The position numbers were made by a program, and so were the translations under genes. The notes beneath the pieces were generated by a model, which worked only from the letters and a program-made list of their open reading frames with translations, did no database searches and had not been told where the DNA came from. A stretch of DNA of 40,668 nt from Solirubrobacteraceae bacterium (lineage in GTDB: Bacteria; Actinomycetota; Thermoleophilia; Solirubrobacterales; Solirubrobacteraceae): contig JADGPP010000028.1 of the NCBI GenBank assembly GCA_017882375.1, positions 1 to 40,668 on the forward strand, read 5' to 3'. This document shows positions 15,773 to 24,454 of this stretch, in pieces (the first letter of the stretch is position 1; each line of letters begins with the position of its first letter).

Positions 15773-16051
15773 ATGCGTGAGATCGGCGTCCGTGAACTGA
15801 AGCAGTCGCTGAGCGAGACTCTGCGGGCGGTTGGTCGCGGTCAGCAGGTGCGCGTCACGGTCCGCGGCAAGGCCGTCGCAGATATCGTCCCTGCGGGAGC
15901 CGCGGCTAGCGACGATCGAATCCGCGAGCTGGTCGCCGAGGGGCGCGTGGCAGTCCCCTCACGTGTGCGACCGACACGGGCACCGCGTCTCGTGAAGTCT
16001 CGGCGCAGCGCCTCCTCGCTGGTGCTGTCAGAGCGGGAAGCCGAGCGCTGA
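15773..16051 (+). CDS. Phd/YefM-type antitoxin
   Basis: This is a 92-aa antitoxin that begins MREIGVRELKQSLSETLRAV and has VTVRGKAVADIVPAG, the standard Phd/YefM/VapB beta-strand pattern. The C-terminal half is Arg/Ser-rich (RVRPTRAPRLVKSRRSASS) and ends LSEREAER. It neutralises the PIN toxin that follows and probably represses its own operon. Its stop (TGA 16049-16051) overlaps the proposed CTG start of the toxin. Confidence 0.87.
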   Translation: MREIGVRELKQSLSETLRAVGRGQQVRVTVRGKAVADIVPAGAAASDDRIRELVAEGRVAVPSRVRPTRAPRLVKSRRSASSLVLSEREAER

Positions 16052-16449
16052 ACCTCTACCTCGACGCAAGCGCGCTTGTCAAGCGCTACGTCGCTGAGCC
16101 GGGCAGTGACCTTGTCCGAGACGCGATGGGCGGCGCCGACGGCTGGTTTATCTGTCGTGTCGGCTTTGTCGAGACCACCCGCGCCGTCACTCTCACAACC
16201 GGGCGAGCAGCTGCGACGGCACTACGGGAGGAGTGGCCGGCGTTCGGCGTCATCGAGATCGATCAAGAGCTCGTCGAGCATGCGTCGACGCTGGCCGTCA
16301 AGCGTGAGCTTCGCAGCCTGGACGCCCTACATCTGGCTGCCGCGCTTGTGCTTCCCCAGGACGATCTCGTCATGGTGACCTGGGACCGACGCCTCCACGC
16401 TGCCGCCCTGGCCGAAGGCCTCGGACTGCTCCCGACGTCGCTCGACTAG
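16048..16449 (+). CDS. PIN-domain toxin with a non-canonical start
   Basis: The PIN fold is clear only if translation begins before the first ATG: NLYLDASALVKRYVAEPGSDLV carries the first catalytic Asp, and the rest (VGFVETTRA, SLDALHLAAAL, VTWDRRLH) carries the other acids. No ATG, GTG or TTG lies in frame upstream. The only start that fits the usual four-base overlap is CTG at 16048 (CTGA). Starting at ATG 16126 would remove the first strand and its Asp and should inactivate the enzyme. The toxin is either initiated at CTG or disarmed by a start-codon mutation. Full length would be 133 aa. Confidence 0.75.
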   Translation: MNLYLDASALVKRYVAEPGSDLVRDAMGGADGWFICRVGFVETTRAVTLTTGRAAATALREEWPAFGVIEIDQELVEHASTLAVKRELRSLDALHLAAALVLPQDDLVMVTWDRRLHAAALAEGLGLLPTSLD

Positions 16450-16555
16450 CAACGAGCGCAGCGTTGCCCGTCGAGCTACCTCTCATGCCGGTTATAGACC
16501 GGCAGGAGGCTGAAACGGCCACGACTTGCTGAGCGCGCCTACGACGCGAAAAGAG

Positions 16556-16584
16556 CCTCGATCTCGGTGGCTAGGAGATCGAGG
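16556..16584 (-). terminator. Intrinsic terminator of the FAD oxidoreductase gene
   Basis: A 10-bp perfect stem (CCTCGATCTC/GAGATCGAGG, 9-nt loop) is followed on the minus strand by GCTCTTTTCG. It lies about 230 bp downstream of the gene at 16818-18218. A smaller hairpin (GCCGGT/ACCGGC near 16485-16503) follows the toxin gene on the plus strand. No gene is seen in 16450-16817. Confidence 0.6.
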
Positions 16585-16817
16585 AGGTTCATGGCGCCTA
16601 TCGCCGCTAGGAGCGAACGTGCCGGTCAGCCGAGTACACGCACGCATTGGCCTGGAAAGGGGAACCACACGGCGGAGTGAGCGTGCGGGCAGCTGACCTC
16701 GGCAGTGATACCTACCGCCTTGCTCCTGCTTTGCGTCGGGAGCGAGCACGTGGCCGCCAGGCCTCGAGCAGTGGCGGGAGCACAGGCGCAGTGGAGGCGG
16801 TACGTCGAGTCGGTCGC

Positions 16818-18218
16818 TCACGCCTCCGCCGCCGGCTCGATGTTCTGGTTGACGCGAAAGGTGTTTGCCGGGTCGTAGGTCGCCTTGGCGGCGGCCAGGC
16901 GGTCGTAGTTGCCGCGGTAGCTCGCGCGCACACGCGCGTCTCCCTCGTCCATCATGAAGTTCACGTACGCTCCGCCCGCCGAGTAGGGATGCGTCGCGTC
17001 CCAGTAGTCGACGGTCCAGTCGCGGATGATGCCGGCATTCGCAGGGTCGGGGTCGACGCCGACGATCACCTCGGCCCAGTTCTCGTCGCGGTAGCTGAAG
17101 GGCGTGTCGGCCTGGCCGACATCGTGCACGGCTCCGTCGATCGGGTAGAGGTGCATTGCCGAGTGCAGCGTCGGCAGCCGCTCGCCGAACTGGGCATGCT
17201 GGTCGATTGCGGCGTCCGGCAGCTCACGGACGAAGTCCGCGCGCCAGTACCACTGGAGTCCGGGGGAGTACAGGTCGTCGAACAGGCTCTGCCATGCAGG
17301 GAACGGCATCGGGCCGACTCCGTGCAGCAGCGGGGTCCCAACCTCCTGTACGGGCGCGAACAGGTCGGCGGCGGCCTCCTCTTGGCCGACGTAGCACCAC
17401 ATCACTCCGCACACCTTGCGGAAGTGCAGCTCGGCTGGGAGGAAGTCCGCCGGGGGGACCGTCATGAGCGCGAAGAACCCATTCAGCTCGCGCGGCGCGG
17501 CGGGGAGGAACTCGCGGTAGAAGCGCATCACCTCGGGTGTCTGCTCGAGCGGCCAGAAGGTCGGGCCGGCGAGCACCGTGGAGACGGGGTGCGCTTGGAA
17601 GCGGAAAGAGGTGACGACCCCGAAGTTGCCGCCGCCGCCACGCAGTGCCCAGAAGAGCTCGGGGTTCTCCTCGGCGCTCGCGCGAGTCTGCGTGCCGTCG
17701 GCCAGGACGACCTCGGCCTCGATCAGATTGTCGATCGTGAGCCCGTGCTTGCGCGAGAGGTGGCCGATGCCGCCTCCCAGGGTGAGGCCGCCGACGCCGG
17801 TCGTGGAGATGATCCCCGACGGCGTCGCGAGGCCAGCCTCGTGGGTTGCAGCGTCGACCTGGCCCCAGGTGCACCCGCCACCCGCGCGAACCGTGCGCGC
17901 GGCCGAGTCCACCTCGACGCTCTGCAGGCAGGAGAGGTCGAGAACCACGCCGTCGTCGCAGATTCCGAGTCCGCCGCCGTTGTGGCCGCCTCCGCGAACG
18001 GCGAGCAGGAGGTCGTGCCGGCGCGCGAACGCGATGATCTCCGCCACGTCTGCGGTACTGGCGCAGCGCGCGATCAGGGCGGGCTGGCGGTCGATCATCG
18101 CGTTGAAGACCGCGCGACCCGACTCATAGCCAGGGTCGGCGGGACCGACCAGCTCACCTGCGAAGCCCGTCCCGAGCTCCTGTCGCGCTGCATCGGCCGC
18201 ATTCGTGCTGGTACTCAT
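16818..18218 (-). CDS. FAD-linked oxidoreductase (PCMH/berberine-bridge type)
   Basis: This is a 466-aa enzyme. The FAD-binding half shows RGGGHNGGG, whose His is the usual covalent FAD attachment residue. It also has STTGVGGLTLGGGIGHLSRKHGL and ELFWALRGGGGNFGVVTSF. The C-terminal BBE segment is present (YRGNYDRLAAAKATYDPANTFRVNQNI). Such enzymes oxidise alcohols, sugars or phenolics with oxygen, and the substrate here cannot be told. No secretion signal is visible. The ATG at 18218 follows an AGGAGG site. It is divergent from the large LuxR regulator, which may control it, and a terminator lies downstream. Confidence 0.92.
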   Translation of the reverse strand: MSTSTNAADAARQELGTGFAGELVGPADPGYESGRAVFNAMIDRQPALIARCASTADVAEIIAFARRHDLLLAVRGGGHNGGGLGICDDGVVLDLSCLQSVEVDSAARTVRAGGGCTWGQVDAATHEAGLATPSGIISTTGVGGLTLGGGIGHLSRKHGLTIDNLIEAEVVLADGTQTRASAEENPELFWALRGGGGNFGVVTSFRFQAHPVSTVLAGPTFWPLEQTPEVMRFYREFLPAAPRELNGFFALMTVPPADFLPAELHFRKVCGVMWCYVGQEEAAADLFAPVQEVGTPLLHGVGPMPFPAWQSLFDDLYSPGLQWYWRADFVRELPDAAIDQHAQFGERLPTLHSAMHLYPIDGAVHDVGQADTPFSYRDENWAEVIVGVDPDPANAGIIRDWTVDYWDATHPYSAGGAYVNFMMDEGDARVRASYRGNYDRLAAAKATYDPANTFRVNQNIEPAAEA

Positions 18219-18362
18219 ATTCCTGCCTCCTATTCATTGGACTGAGCCGGCGGCCGGGAATAGATCTCGATCGCATGGTCGACGGTAGCCGGGTGCACCG
18301 CCGCTGTCATGACTTGAATTGACACAGTTCGCAGGCTCACCGCGGCACGTCGCGCCGAGAGC

Positions 18363-18368
18363 GATAAT
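18363..18368 (+). promoter_or_regulatory. Possible -10 box for the LuxR-family gene
   Basis: GATAAT is close to the consensus and lies 31 nt before GTG 18400. A consensus TTGACA at 18319-18324 is too far away to pair with it. Because the box lies inside the longest open frame, it favours the later start. Confidence 0.35.
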
Positions 18369-18399
18369 CAGATCTGACTACTCCGCCTTTCAATCGCCA

Positions 18400-21354
18400 G
18401 TGCACACGCTTCCCGGCCCTCTAAGCCTCCCCCCGTCGTCTCCGTTCGTCGGCCGCTCGGCAGAGCTCGCGTCCCTGCGCGCGCTAGTTCCACGCGAGGC
18501 GGGCGAGCGTGGCCGGCTGGCCCTGGTCGGTGGGGAGGCCGGATCGGGCAAGAGCCGCCTCGTCAGTGAGCTGGCGCAAGCGCTCGCCTCGGAGGGAGTC
18601 CTGGTGCTATACGGCGCGTGCGACGCAGTCGTGCAGACCGCCTACCGTCCCATCGCCGAGGCGCTCGATCAGCTCGCTCGAAGCACCGACCCCGATGTGC
18701 TCCGCGCGGACCTGGGCAGCGCGGGCGGCGAGCTGACGCGGCTCGTTCCCAACCTGGCGGCCCGCGTCGCCGGGCTGTCGGCGCCCGTCGCCGCCGATCC
18801 CGACACCGAGCGCCATCGGCTGCACACCGCGGTGAGCGATGTCCTCGCTGGCGCCGGCCGCCGACAGCCGCTGCTGCTCGTGATTGAGGACGGGCATTGG
18901 GCGGACACGCCGACGCTCGTTCTCCTGCGACACCTCGCACGGGCAATGAGCGAGGCCCGCGTCCTCGTGCTCGCGACGTTTCGAGACACCGAGGCTGATG
19001 TCCCAGCTGAGCTCGCGGATGCGCTTGCCGAACTGCGCCGCTCTGACGATGTCGTGCGCCTACGCCTGGGTGGCCTGACCGAGGACGACGTCGGCGAATT
19101 CGTGCGCCGCGCCGGCGGCGGCGAGATCGACCCGGCCGAGCCCGAGCTCTCCCGCTCGATCCGCGACCTCACCGAGGGCAATGCCTTCCTGCTGTGCGAG
19201 CTCTGGCGGACGCTCGTCGAGACGGACGCGCTGTCGATCGAGCACGGGAAGCTCCGCTTGACGCGACCTCTGCAGGAGATCGCAACACCTCAGAGCGTTC
19301 GTGAGGTCGTCAGCCAGCGCCTGACGAGGCTCGACCCGACGACGAGGGGCCTGCTCGAGCTGGCCGCCGTCGCCGGACCCGAGTTCGAGCTCGACGTCCT
19401 GCGCCGAGCCGCGCCCGTCGAGCTCGAGCGAATCGACGCCCTCGAACCCGCCATGCGCAGCGGGGTGATCGAGGAGCTGCCGTTTCCCGCGCTGGCTTAC
19501 CGCTTCACGCACGAGCTCGTGCGACGCGCGCTGTACGACAGGCTGAGCGTGCTGCGCCGGGCCGAGTTGCACCTGCGCGTCGCCGAGGCGCTGGAGGCGG
19601 TCGATCGGCCGCCGAGCGGGCACGAGCTCGCCGACCTGGCTCACCATTTCGCGGCGGCCGCGCCGATCGGCGGCGCGGCACAAGCGGTGGAGTACAACCT
19701 CCTCGCGGCGCAGGCGGCGTCGGCTGCATTGGCCCACGACGAGGCTAGCGCCCGACTTCGCACGGCGCTGGAGATGGGGATCGAGGACGAGCAACGGCGC
19801 GCGGAGATCCTGCTCGATCTCGGCACCGCGCTCTTCCGAGCGGGAAGGTCGCTCGACTCACTACAGTCGTTCCGCCACGCGGCGGAGATCGCGCGAGACC
19901 TCGGCGAGGGAGAGCTGCTCGCGCGCGCGGCGATCGGGTTCGAGACGAGCTGCTGGCGCCCCGGGCTCGCCGACCAGGGTGCCCGCGAGCTCGTCGGGGA
20001 GGCCTCGGCGGCATTATCGCGTGAGGACTCCACGCTGCGGGTCGGTCTGCTCGCGAGCCTCGCTCGCGCACTCGAGTTCGAGGGCAACTCCGACGGCGCC
20101 GCGGTCGCGCGCGCAGAGGCGATCGCGATGGCGCGCCGCATCGACGATCGGCCCGGTCTGGCTACAGTGCTCGGTGGGGTCTACTGGGCACGCGGCACCA
20201 CCAGTCTCGAGGAGGCGCTCGAGATGCTCGGTGAGGCACGCGATCTGGCCGAAGAGATTGGCGACGTGGAGGTCCAGGCGGAGGCGACACAGTGGCGAGT
20301 GTCCGCACTGATGGCACTCGGCGAGATCGCGCCTGCACGCGAGGAGCTTGCGAGGGCCCTCGACATGGCCCAGCACACACGCCAGCCCTTCATGCTCCAC
20401 GTGACCGAGCACTACCGATCCGCGCTGGCGCTGCTCGAGGGTCAACTCGCAGAGGCTGAGGCGGGCGCGGAGCGCTCGCGCGAATGGGGCCAACTGCTCG
20501 TCGGTCGCGATGCATCCGGCGTCTACGGAATCCAGATGTTCGGAGTCCGCCGGGAGCAGGGTCGTCTGGCAGAGCTTGCCCCTGTGATCCGCGTCCTCGC
20601 GGCCGGCGATCGGGAGGGGGGAGCCTGGCGACCGGGCCTCGCGGCGATGCTCGCCGAGCTTGCGATGGAGGAGCCGGTCCGGCGCGAGCTCGACTGCGTG
20701 GCAGCCGAAGGTCTCGAGCTGCTGCGCGAGGGTCTCTGGCTCGCGTCGCTCACCTATCTCGCGGATGCCGCCAGCGCGGTCGCACATCAGGAGGTTGCTT
20801 CGCTCGTCTATCCGCTGCTCGCACCACTGGCCGGCACGAACGTCATGATCGGCCACGGCGTGGCCTGCTACGGTGCCGCCGACCGCTACCTCGGAATGCT
20901 CGCCGCGACGCTCGGCGACACCGACAGCGCGGCCAGTCATTTTGAGGCGGCTCTCCGCCTCAACCGGCAGATGGGCGCGAACACCTGGCTCGCGCACACT
21001 GCCTACGAGTACGGACGGATGCTGTTCGGCCGGGGAGACTCCGACCGCGGTGGGCAGCTGCTCGCCGAGGCCGCACTCCTGGCTGAGACGGTCGGGATGC
21101 CCACGCTTCTCGCTCGTGCCCGCGCCCTCGCGCCGGTGTCGAGTCCGTCGTCGCCGGACGGCCTTTCCGTCCGCGAGCTAGACGTGCTTCGCCTGATCGC
21201 GCGCGGTCTGTCGAATCGTGAGATCGGAGCCAGGCTCTTCATCAGCGGACACACCGCCGCGAACCACGTACGCAGCATTCTTCGCAAGACCGCGTGCGCG
21301 AACCGCACTGAGGCGGCCGCGTACGCCTATCGGCGAGGCCTCGCCGATAGCTGA
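18400..21354 (+). CDS. LuxR-family regulator with AAA ATPase domain (LAL type)
   Basis: This large STAND-type regulator has 984 aa from GTG 18400; the frame is open from TTG 18319. It has an N-terminal ATPase with Walker A in [13 protein letters not shown] and Walker B in [13 protein letters not shown] long helical middle resembling TPR repeats (about residues 430-880) comes next. The C-terminal LuxR helix-turn-helix is [40 protein letters not shown]. The middle probably binds an inducer and ATP drives a switch that lets the C terminus bind DNA. It is divergent from the FAD oxidoreductase and 22 bp ahead of a DUF4242 gene, its likely targets. Confidence 0.92.
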   Translation: MHTLPGPLSLPPSSPFVGRSAELASLRALVPREAGERGRLALVGGEAGSGKSRLVSELAQALASEGVLVLYGACDAVVQTAYRPIAEALDQLARSTDPDVLRADLGSAGGELTRLVPNLAARVAGLSAPVAADPDTERHRLHTAVSDVLAGAGRRQPLLLVIEDGHWADTPTLVLLRHLARAMSEARVLVLATFRDTEADVPAELADALAELRRSDDVVRLRLGGLTEDDVGEFVRRAGGGEIDPAEPELSRSIRDLTEGNAFLLCELWRTLVETDALSIEHGKLRLTRPLQEIATPQSVREVVSQRLTRLDPTTRGLLELAAVAGPEFELDVLRRAAPVELERIDALEPAMRSGVIEELPFPALAYRFTHELVRRALYDRLSVLRRAELHLRVAEALEAVDRPPSGHELADLAHHFAAAAPIGGAAQAVEYNLLAAQAASAALAHDEASARLRTALEMGIEDEQRRAEILLDLGTALFRAGRSLDSLQSFRHAAEIARDLGEGELLARAAIGFETSCWRPGLADQGARELVGEASAALSREDSTLRVGLLASLARALEFEGNSDGAAVARAEAIAMARRIDDRPGLATVLGGVYWARGTTSLEEALEMLGEARDLAEEIGDVEVQAEATQWRVSALMALGEIAPAREELARALDMAQHTRQPFMLHVTEHYRSALALLEGQLAEAEAGAERSREWGQLLVGRDASGVYGIQMFGVRREQGRLAELAPVIRVLAAGDREGGAWRPGLAAMLAELAMEEPVRRELDCVAAEGLELLREGLWLASLTYLADAASAVAHQEVASLVYPLLAPLAGTNVMIGHGVACYGAADRYLGMLAATLGDTDSAASHFEAALRLNRQMGANTWLAHTAYEYGRMLFGRGDSDRGGQLLAEAALLAETVGMPTLLARARALAPVSSPSSPDGLSVRELDVLRLIARGLSNREIGARLFISGHTAANHVRSILRKTACANRTEAAAYAYRRGLADS

Positions 21355-21363
21355 GCGATGGCG

Positions 21364-21369
21364 TAGCAT
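21364..21369 (+). promoter_or_regulatory. -10 box of the DUF4242 gene
   Basis: TAGCAT ends 7 nt before the ATG at 21377, as expected for a leaderless transcript. Confidence 0.45.
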
Positions 21370-21376
21370 TCGACAC

Positions 21377-21634
21377 ATGCCGATGTACGTGATCGAGCGT
21401 GTATTCGCCGAGCAGCTCGACCTCACGAGTGACGACGTGAAGCTGATCGAGGAGGTCAACGCGGACGAGGGCGTGCGCTGGCTGTTCTCGTTCCTCAGCG
21501 CAGACCGTCGTCGCTCCTACTGCCTCTACGAGGCGCCGTCACCCGACATGATCCTCGCCGCCGCGCAGCGCGTCGGCATCCCTGCCGACGCCGTGGTTGA
21601 GGTCAACCGCGTCTCTGCGGACATGTACGTCTAG
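21377..21634 (+). CDS. DUF4242 family protein
   Basis: This is an 85-aa protein (MPMYVIERVFAEQLDLTSDD, VRWLFSFLSADRRRSYCLYEAPSPDMI, AAAQRVGIPADAVVEVNRV) of the DUF4242/SCO4226 family, small ferredoxin-like folds of which one member binds nickel. ATG 21377 is chosen because the -10 box sits 7 nt upstream. It follows the LuxR-family regulator by 22 bp and has its own promoter signal. In related genomes such genes often adjoin LuxR-type ATPases; the role is unknown. Confidence 0.88.
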   Translation: MPMYVIERVFAEQLDLTSDDVKLIEEVNADEGVRWLFSFLSADRRRSYCLYEAPSPDMILAAAQRVGIPADAVVEVNRVSADMYV

Positions 21635-21759
21635 GAAACGCCGTGGCGCGCTCGCGCATGCCTTTGCCACTTCGTCGCACTGATCGCCGGGCAGCTCGAA
21701 CAGGGCGGCTCCGCGGGCAGCGATCAAGCGTAGGGCACCAGTGGCGGCGTCCCGCATGC

Positions 21760-22261
21760 CTACTCGTGCAGTTGGATCGCCAGGGGGATGCCCTTGGTGA
21801 ACCAGCTGCGGTGCAGCTGCTTAATCTTCGAGGCGGTGGGGCGCCCGGGAAGGTGTATGTGGCACTCCTCGTAGTCGAATGGCTTGACCGTCTCGCAGTA
21901 GGCGAGCATCGCTGCTTCGCTCTCGGAGGTATCGGGTGCCAGCTCGCGTGCGACGCCGGCGAACGTGCCGCCGCTGATTCGCAGCTGCACGTTCGGGTTG
22001 GCCCGGATGTTCTTCAGCCATGCCGCCTGGGCGCCGCCGATCGAGACGATGTAGGCCTGGTTGCCTGTTCGGATCGCTCGTATGCACTTGCGGCGTGTCT
22101 TGCCGCTTCGGCGACCGGTGGTAGGTAGCCAGGACGCCAAACCCGTCCGGTGGGCGCAGAAGGAACCAGGGAAGCATGACGGCGCTGAGGCTCCGCCCGC
22201 CACCTGTGGAGCGGATGAACGGGTTGCGCTTGCGCTCCGCGACGTGCACCGGACCCCTCAT
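21760..22261 (-). pseudogene. F420-type (deazaflavin) nitroreductase, frameshifted
   Basis: From ATG 22261 the frame reads RNPFIRSTGGGRSLSAVMLPWF, then GFGVLA. It then shifts to another frame that continues TTGRRSGKTRRKCIRAIRTG, GGAQAAWLKNIRANPNVQLRI and KIKQLHRSWFTKG. Together these form a Ddn-family deazaflavin-dependent nitroreductase of about 167 aa. The break coincides with a four-base tandem duplication (GTAGGTAG, 22121-22128); removing one copy restores the frame. The ATG overlaps the stop of the glycosyltransferase gene by four bases, so the two were once coupled. The break is probably recent because both halves are well kept. Confidence 0.8.
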
Positions 22262-23559
22262 CCGCGCGTGTGCGAGAACGGCGGTGCCTCGACTGTCGCA
22301 GGATGGCGCGGGAGCCGCTCGAGCATCTCCACGATGCTGACGGCGCCGTCGCTGCGTGCGAGGGCATCTGCCATCACGCTGGCACCGCGCTTGAGCGTTG
22401 GGTCTCCCAATGCCTCGGCGATCGTGTCGCGCAGCTTGCGGGTGGAGGCGCGCTTGCTGATCCGCCTGCCGGCGCCGCAGGCGACCACGCGCGCGGCGTT
22501 GTCTGGCTGGTCGCGGCCATCGGGAATGCAGAGGAGCGGCACACCATCCGCGAGCGCGGCGTTGACCGTCTGCCAGCCGGCGTGCGTTATGACGAGCGAG
22601 GCGTGCGGGAGCACCGTCCGGTGCGGAACGAACCCGACGGTTCGGGCGTTCGCAGGGATGCTGAGGCTTGTTGTGTCGAGCGCCGGTCCGGCTGTCAGTA
22701 GAGCCCGGACTGGCAGCGGCGCGAGGGCATCAAGGACGCGCTGCGCGAGCGCTCGCTGGTCCATGTAGCTGGTGCTGAAGCTGACCAGCACGAGCGGGTC
22801 GCCGTTGCTCTCAGGCCATGGCGAGCTCCACTCCTGTGGGTAGGGCTCGAACGCGGGCCCGACGTAGTGCACGTTCGCCGGGAGCCTGGCGCGGCTGGAG
22901 AAGTCAAGCTCGGGCGAGGTCATCACGCAGATGGCGCGCGCGCCGAGTAGCTGAGCGGCCCACACATTCAGCGGGGCGAGTCCCTGCTCGGCGCGCGCCT
23001 TGTTCAGGACGGGCAGGCCGGCCGCGAGGAAGCGCCTGGGAATGCGGTTCAGCACACGGTCGCGTGCGGCGCCGAGCAGGTTGTCGATGGGCCGCTGGCC
23101 GCTGAACAGAGGCGGCGCCCCATCGACAGGCAGCGGATAGGGGCAGTGCACGAGCGCGACAGAAGGCAGGCCCGCCGCCTCGGCGGCGACAGCGGCACCG
23201 GCGAACATCCAGTCGAACAGCACCACATCGGCAGGCCAGTCCTCCAGGGCCTCGGAGCAGTCGCGGGCCGTGGGGAGGACGAAGGCGAACAGGCCGTGCC
23301 TGAGCATGCGGATGCCGGCTCCGGCACGTGTGCGCGCCTCCCAGTCGCGGATCGTGTCGCTCTCGCGTCGCGTGATGTCCATGGCGGGAACCGTGCGCTT
23401 GAACTCCACGAACTCGGCACCCGTGCGCTCGACCCGCTCCCGGGCCGCGCGATGCGCGAGCACCCGCACCTCGTGACCGCGCTCGAGGAGCCGACGAGTG
23501 ACGGCGAGCTGCGGCGGCGCGTTGCCGCTGAACGCCAAGAGGGTCTGGAAGACAAGCAC
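22258..23559 (-). CDS. MGT-type glycosyltransferase (GT1 family)
   Basis: This is a 433-aa glycosyltransferase of the macrolide/UDP-glucuronosyl type. The N-terminal acceptor domain starts LLAFSGNAPPQLAVTRRLLERGHEVRVLA. The C-terminal nucleotide-sugar domain has VGFVPHRTVLPHASLVITHAGWQTVNAALADGVPLLCIPDGRDQPDNA, the diagnostic signature with its catalytic-region HAGW. It transfers a sugar to a small hydrophobic molecule or antibiotic, in self-resistance, detoxification or natural-product tailoring. The GTG start at 23559 has a TATAGT box 9 nt upstream. It is divergent from, and probably repressed by, the adjacent TetR protein. Confidence 0.9.
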   Translation of the reverse strand: MLVFQTLLAFSGNAPPQLAVTRRLLERGHEVRVLAHRAARERVERTGAEFVEFKRTVPAMDITRRESDTIRDWEARTRAGAGIRMLRHGLFAFVLPTARDCSEALEDWPADVVLFDWMFAGAAVAAEAAGLPSVALVHCPYPLPVDGAPPLFSGQRPIDNLLGAARDRVLNRIPRRFLAAGLPVLNKARAEQGLAPLNVWAAQLLGARAICVMTSPELDFSSRARLPANVHYVGPAFEPYPQEWSSPWPESNGDPLVLVSFSTSYMDQRALAQRVLDALAPLPVRALLTAGPALDTTSLSIPANARTVGFVPHRTVLPHASLVITHAGWQTVNAALADGVPLLCIPDGRDQPDNAARVVACGAGRRISKRASTRKLRDTIAEALGDPTLKRGASVMADALARSDGAVSIVEMLERLPRHPATVEAPPFSHTRG

Positions 23560-23568
23560 TACTATTTG

Positions 23569-23576
23569 ACTATACT
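23569..23576. promoter_or_regulatory. Overlapping divergent -10 boxes (glycosyltransferase / TetR)
   Basis: TATACT (23571-23576, plus strand) and TATAGT (23574-23569, minus strand) share four base pairs. Polymerase can occupy only one at a time, and one TetR dimer here would shut both. Confidence 0.55.
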
Positions 23577-23591
23577 CACTATCAGATCAAT

Positions 23592-24206
23592 ATGTCGAGC
23601 GTCCCAACCAAGAAGCGCACCTATCGGATGTCGGCTCGCGCCGAAGCCGCCGCCCGGACACGAGAGCGGCTGCTCTCCGCGGCATGGCAGCACTTCGCGA
23701 CCCTGCCTTACGAGGACGTCCGGCTACACGACATCGCCACCGAGGCCTCGGTCACCGTCCAGACACTCCACACGTCCTTCGGCTCCAAGGACCAGTTGCT
23801 CACGGCCGCGTTCCTGTGGTGGGGCGAGCAGGCGATCACCCGGCGCGACACCGCACCAGTCGGAGACGTAGCAGCGGCCATCAGGATCCTCTATGACACC
23901 TACGAGGCCCACGGCAGCGCGATCCTGCGGATGCTCACCCAGGAGGACCGGATCGCGGAGATCCGCCAGATGACCGACGCCGGCCGCGCCTACCACCGCG
24001 ACTGGACAGCGAGGACATTCCAGCCGCTGCTCGCCGGTCAGCGCGGCCGCCCCAGAGAGCGGCGCCTCACCGCGATCGTGGTCGCAACCGACCTGCTCGT
24101 GTGGAAGCTTCTACGCCGCGAGATGGGACTCGACCGTCGAGAGGCCGAACATACCGTGGCCGCGATGATTCACTCCCCGTCTGTGACCGGACATAGGCTC
24201 GGGTGA
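23592..24206 (+). CDS. TetR/AcrR family regulator
   Basis: This is a 204-aa repressor. The N-terminal TetR helix-turn-helix reads RTRERLLSAAWQHFATLPYEDVRLHDIATEASVTVQTLHTSFGSKDQLLTAAF. The C-terminal ligand-binding half (residues about 75-200) is helical and not assignable to a ligand. ATG 23592 is 15 nt after the TATACT box. Its position back to back with the glycosyltransferase, with overlapping promoters, suggests it senses a small molecule handled by that enzyme and represses both genes. Confidence 0.9.
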   Translation: MSSVPTKKRTYRMSARAEAAARTRERLLSAAWQHFATLPYEDVRLHDIATEASVTVQTLHTSFGSKDQLLTAAFLWWGEQAITRRDTAPVGDVAAAIRILYDTYEAHGSAILRMLTQEDRIAEIRQMTDAGRAYHRDWTARTFQPLLAGQRGRPRERRLTAIVVATDLLVWKLLRREMGLDRREAEHTVAAMIHSPSVTGHRLG

Positions 24207-24241
24207 CCCCGTGATCGCGTGAACCGGTGCGACCAGGTGAG

Positions 24242-24382
24242 TCAGCCAGGTTGGAACTCCACGTCGGCGGCAGTGACGGGCTCGCGACAGCTCTCGCACA
24301 CAACGACCAGGCCGGCCTGCGTGAGCTGGATCTCGGTGCGAACGCCGCCAGGCATCCACACCACGGAAGTCTCGCGCGCCAT
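24242..24382 (-). CDS. Small CxxC protein, hypothetical
   Basis: This is a 46-aa reading frame with ATG 24382: MARETSVVWMPGGVRTEIQL, then TQAGLVVVCESCREPVTAADVEFQPG. The single CESC pair could be half of a zinc site completed by dimerisation. Support comes from a TACGGT -10 box (24389-24394) ending exactly 6 nt before the ATG, as in the other leaderless genes here, and from balanced, protein-like composition. No family is recognised. Confidence 0.5.
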   Translation of the reverse strand: MARETSVVWMPGGVRTEIQLTQAGLVVVCESCREPVTAADVEFQPG

Positions 24383-24441
24383 GCGCAGACCGTACAACGG
24401 CAGGGATCCTAGCGCGCCGTGGAGCGCGTGTCGTCTTCCGG

Positions 24442-24447
24442 CATACT
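24442..24447 (+). promoter_or_regulatory. -10 box of the alpha/beta hydrolase gene
   Basis: CATACT ends 7 nt before GTG 24455 and decides that start over GTG 24419. Confidence 0.45.
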
Positions 24448-24454
24448 GGCGGCG

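Noticed and set aside
16492-16821. 109-aa minus-strand frame downstream of the FAD oxidoreductase
   Set aside because: It contains the intrinsic terminator and has no protein-like pattern.
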